64,000 nt of DNA from Sinohyriopsis cumingii (lineage: Eukaryota; Mollusca; Bivalvia; Unionida; Unionidae): assembly GCA_028554795.2 (NCBI GenBank), contig CM068835.1, positions 59,615,719 through 59,679,718 of the forward strand, in the 5' to 3' direction. A program made the translations under genes and the position numbers. The notes under the pieces were generated by a model. The model did no database searches. It saw nothing but the letters and a program-made list of their open reading frames with translations, and had not been told where the DNA came from. This document shows, piece after piece, positions 61,501 through 64,000 of the stretch (its first letter is position 1; each line of letters begins with the position of its first letter).

Positions 61501-62384
61501 AGGTGTTTGATGCTACTAGAAAAGTTACATATAAGAACCTAACTAATTGGCTGAAGGAGCTGCGGGAATATAGACCGGAAATTCCAGTGTTTTGTTGCTG
61601 TAATAAAATAGATGGTAAGTATGGGCATCTAGTATGTTCCATATACGTAAAGGGAGACAAATTTGTGATAAAGCTTGTTTTACTTTAAATGCTATCAAAG
61701 ACCATTTAATGTTTATTGTCATGCATGTGTTTAGTAGTGATCATTGCTAGTTACTAGTTTTTGTTTGCATCAGTGGAGTTTTCATTAGGGATGCATCTTA
61801 TATACTTTATTGAGATGATATTTTGAAGAATTGAAATTAATTGAATGACTTGGAGTTGTACTAATATTTGCAAAGTCCTAATCCTTTCAGGTAAAATACA
61901 TACCAGTATGTCAGAAGATATCGAAGCATAATTTATTTCTGAAGGTTATACTAATATGTTTTTTCGGACAAAAGTGAGTCACACCGTGTAAAGAAATTCA
62001 TCAAAACATAACTTACACTTTTTAATCCAAAACATGGAAATATTTTTAAAAAAATGTAAAATGTATATGAATCAGGATTTTAAGAGGTAAATGTTTGTAC
62101 AGTTGTACTTTAGAGTGTGACTTCTATCACCCTGAAGAATTCTAAGGTTCTAGAACATAGAATATATGTTTCTCTCACATCATAAAACATCAGCTGGAAA
62201 TGACTAATATCACTGGCATATAGAACACAAATTAAAACATGAGGAATTTGAAAGATAGTTTTGATTAATGGTGACGTTCTTTTCAGCTGATCCCAGTGTA
62301 ACAAAGAAAGTGTTTGGATTTCCAAAGAAACACAACATGCCTTTCTACTATGTGTCGGCCTCAGATGGGAGAAATGTTGTCAGG
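52498..62384 (+). CDS. RABL2: RABL2-like small GTPase gene (spliced, partial)
   Basis: Recognisable coding exons: 52498-52598, 56676-56705, 60279-60358, 61503-61614 and 62287-62384, all with AG/GT borders and compatible phases except as noted. The protein opens MAKTVDPDYDKDGTDG, then the P-loop GLGDSAVGKSK, LVERFLMDG, DFWDTAGQERFNNMHPSYYH, VFDATRKVTYKNLTNWLKEL, NKID and SASDGRNVVR. The GDSAVGKSK P-loop, MHPSYYH and VFDxxRKVTY motifs identify RABL2, a Rab-like GTPase of basal body and intraflagellar transport. The exon for the switch I region (between GY and DFWDTAG) was not found in the 3.6 kb where it should lie. The C-terminal exons lie beyond the window. Confidence 0.9.
54864..55030. repeat. 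24-bp tandem repeat, seven copies
   Basis: The unit ataagtacacttgtccatgatggc is repeated seven times almost perfectly within RABL2 intron 1. The open frames over it are artefacts. Confidence 0.97.
55985..56164. mobile_element. hAT-type MITE in RABL2 intron 1
   Basis: 180 bp beginning CAGGGGTGCACAAC and ending GTTGTGCACCTCTG, flanked by near-perfect 8-bp duplications GTCTAGGG (55977-55984) and ATCTAGGG (56165-56172). The GGCC motifs just inside both ends are also inverted. The termini are typical of hAT elements. Non-coding. Confidence 0.85.
56676..56705 (+). CDS. RABL2: RABL2 exon: VERFLMDG microexon
   Basis: 30-bp exon after acceptor ttgcag. It completes Lys and encodes LVERFLMDG plus two bases of the next codon; donor gtatcc at 56706. 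Confidence 0.85.
56706..60278. other. RABL2 intron region lacking a visible exon
   Basis: Intronic host DNA with self-similar stretches around 56820-57500 built on gaccttgacttttg words (a diverged dispersed repeat). The exon for the switch I segment should be here but was not recognised. A tRNA-like A-box fragment near 59760 is not a functional gene. Confidence 0.55.
60279..60358 (+). CDS. RABL2: RABL2 exon: switch II (DTAGQE)
   Basis: After acceptor tattacag it encodes FWDTAGQERFNNMHPSYYHQ and AHACIL. Donor gtaggt at 60359. Confidence 0.92.
61503..61614 (+). CDS. RABL2: RABL2 exon: VFDATRKVTY to NKID
   Basis: After acceptor aaacag it encodes VFDATRKVTYKNLTNW ... NKID, including the guanine-specificity NKxD motif. 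Donor gtaagt at 61615. Confidence 0.93.
62287..62384 (+). CDS. RABL2: RABL2 exon: SAxDGxNVV
   Basis: After acceptor tttcag it encodes ADPSVTKKVFGF through SASDGRNVVR, the G5 region. Donor gtaggt at 62385. Confidence 0.93.
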
Positions 62385-64000
62385 GTAGGTAGCTCTTCCT
62401 GGCATTGTGCAGTGCCAAATCTTGTTGATTTCAAGGTTGTTTAAGACCATAGATTTACATACCTAGCTGACATTGACCACAAGATATAAATTTAAGTACC
62501 CTAAAACGTTTCTTTCTCAACATTTCATTGCAAATCCACAAAAACTGATGCTGCCCAGAAAAGTAATTGAATAGACAGTATCAAATACAAGTTACTGGCT
62601 TTCTGTTTTATTGCGTATTTACATTAAATCTGTTTAGTGTAAGGTAAAATGTTTATTAAGTTGAAATTTGGGATTGAGAAAAATATAAAAAGGATACATG
62701 TCTCTTGCAAAGTAGGAATTGCATAAAGTTATAATTTGTGTGCTTGTTAGTTTTTTTATCAATCATGTGTATTTTACAGTTATTAAATACTGATAATTAT
62801 GGAATATCAAGCATATAAATAGGGTTAAGTTCATATTTCCTTTATTATGAAGACACAGGACCTGGATGCAGGTAAGTTGTAATAAAAAATGTCATATGAT
62901 GCAGTTTATTACCTCATTGTCTGGTTAAGGGAAAGTGTGCATATTTGCATTTGGTCAGATATAGTTGGTTTTAATAAGTCATGCATTGCATATGTAAGAG
63001 TGATTTCCCTTACCAACTGTGATGTCAAACATGAAATCAACTGATCATCGATGAATAAACTAATGTGGAAAATCCACATATTTATTGCTGATTTTTGTTG
63101 TTTCGAATACTTAAATTGATACATTAGTTGATTTAATATTTTGGTAAATTTAGCTGGTGTGTACTTTGGAATTGATGTTTTATATTTTACTTTATGTACC
63201 CAGTAGCAAAGGTAGATAATTATATCTTTGTTTCTATTAAGTATACATGCTGTCCATAATATATCCTATGTAAAATTTTAGAATAGTTATTTTGCTCTAC
63301 TTGTCATTGCCCAGAAGAGTTTATGGGTATCTTGTTTGATGCATATCCATCTGTTTGTACACATTTGTTATAGTTTCTCTAACTAAACTACTTGGAGGAT
63401 TGCCATGAAACCTGACACATTCATCCCAAGGTCTGTTTGATCCTAAATGAAAATGGTAAAGTTTAGTAATCCAATATGGCCACCACAGGTAAAATCTTGC
63501 AATTGCTACCCCCCCCCCACCAATGGATGGTCAAATCCAGGTGAGATTTTCACTTTTTATGATGTCCAGTTCATCCTAAGTGAAAATTGTGCTGATCTAA
63601 TGTCCAATATGGTTAGCACAGCAGCCATCTTGATAATCACTACTACTCCTCTTGAATGGAAGCCACATTGACATGGGGTTTATGATGTCTAGTTGGTTCA
63701 GAATGAGCATGGCTTTGTGTGGACATCCAATAACTTGAAAATCTTGTCATTGTTTCTTCTTCTGAACGTATGGTTGTATCAGCATGGGTTTTCGCTAAAA
63801 GACTTGCTCAGATGTCTGGTTGGTCCAAATTGTCCCACTCAGCATTGAGTCCATCTTGAAAGTCTTATCATGGATGGCCATGATAAATGGTAGAATGTTT
63901 ATTAAGTTGAAATTTGGGATTGAGGAAAATATAAAAAGGATACATGTCTCTTGCAAAGAAGGAATTGCATCAGGTTATAATTTTTGAGATATAGAGAGAC
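62385..64000. other. RABL2 intron, dispersed 90-bp repeat
   Basis: No further exon recognised before the window ends. A ~92-bp segment (62647-62739) is repeated with about five differences at 63893-63986, in the same orientation. 63400-63880 has loosely repeated gatgtctagttggtcc-type phrases. Confidence 0.6.

Overview
The window is animal genomic DNA, most likely from a marine invertebrate such as a mollusc. This rests on an AT-rich, intron-rich host background, Penelope-like and non-LTR retrotransposon fossils, hAT-type MITEs, and a spliced host gene for the ciliary small GTPase RABL2 at the right. No species can be named from sequence alone.

Layout: 1-11207 is host DNA with decayed retroelements, microsatellites and one hAT MITE. 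Positions 11208-28695 are a complete Polinton/Maverick-class element (element 1) with 287-bp terminal inverted repeats and a CATAT target duplication. Then come 40 bp of host DNA. Positions 28736-49052 are a second complete Polinton/adintovirus-type element (element 2) with ~365-bp inverted repeats and a perfect ATTATT target duplication. Positions 49053-64000 are host DNA again, with five recognisable RABL2 exons between 52498 and 62384.

Element 1 carries, left to right, a zinc-binding protein, packaging ATPase, DUF5679/parvovirus-type phospholipase A2, RVE integrase, a giant PolB-like polymerase fused to an SF1 helicase and a C-terminal HNH, a second zinc protein, an HNH homing-type endonuclease, a repeat-rich centre, and a block of minus-strand virion genes (penton, membrane protein, fibre, adenain-like protease, pX-like, major capsid, pVI-like, PY-like). 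Starts are preceded by AT-rich motifs abutting the ATG, unlike the TATA-box architecture of element 2. Its termini can fold into a T shape reminiscent of parvovirus ITRs.

Element 2 has the more familiar adintovirus gene set: protein-primed PolB (now broken), two BIR/IAP proteins, a small F-box-like family, ATPase, core proteins, chromodomain integrase, TM protein, penton, pVI-like, major capsid and protease. At both ends it has fast-evolving coiled-coil accessory genes. Every one of these five end genes is followed by what looks like a replication-dependent histone mRNA 3' stem-loop plus a purine-rich downstream element. This suggests an S-phase-linked expression programme and is the observation I consider most worth following.

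Both elements have single-base or single-codon breaks in otherwise full-length genes (homopolymer frameshifts, in-frame TAA/TGA/TAG). They look recently inserted and only beginning to decay, unless part of the breakage is assembly error. Broken genes are described as they stand; none is reconstructed here.
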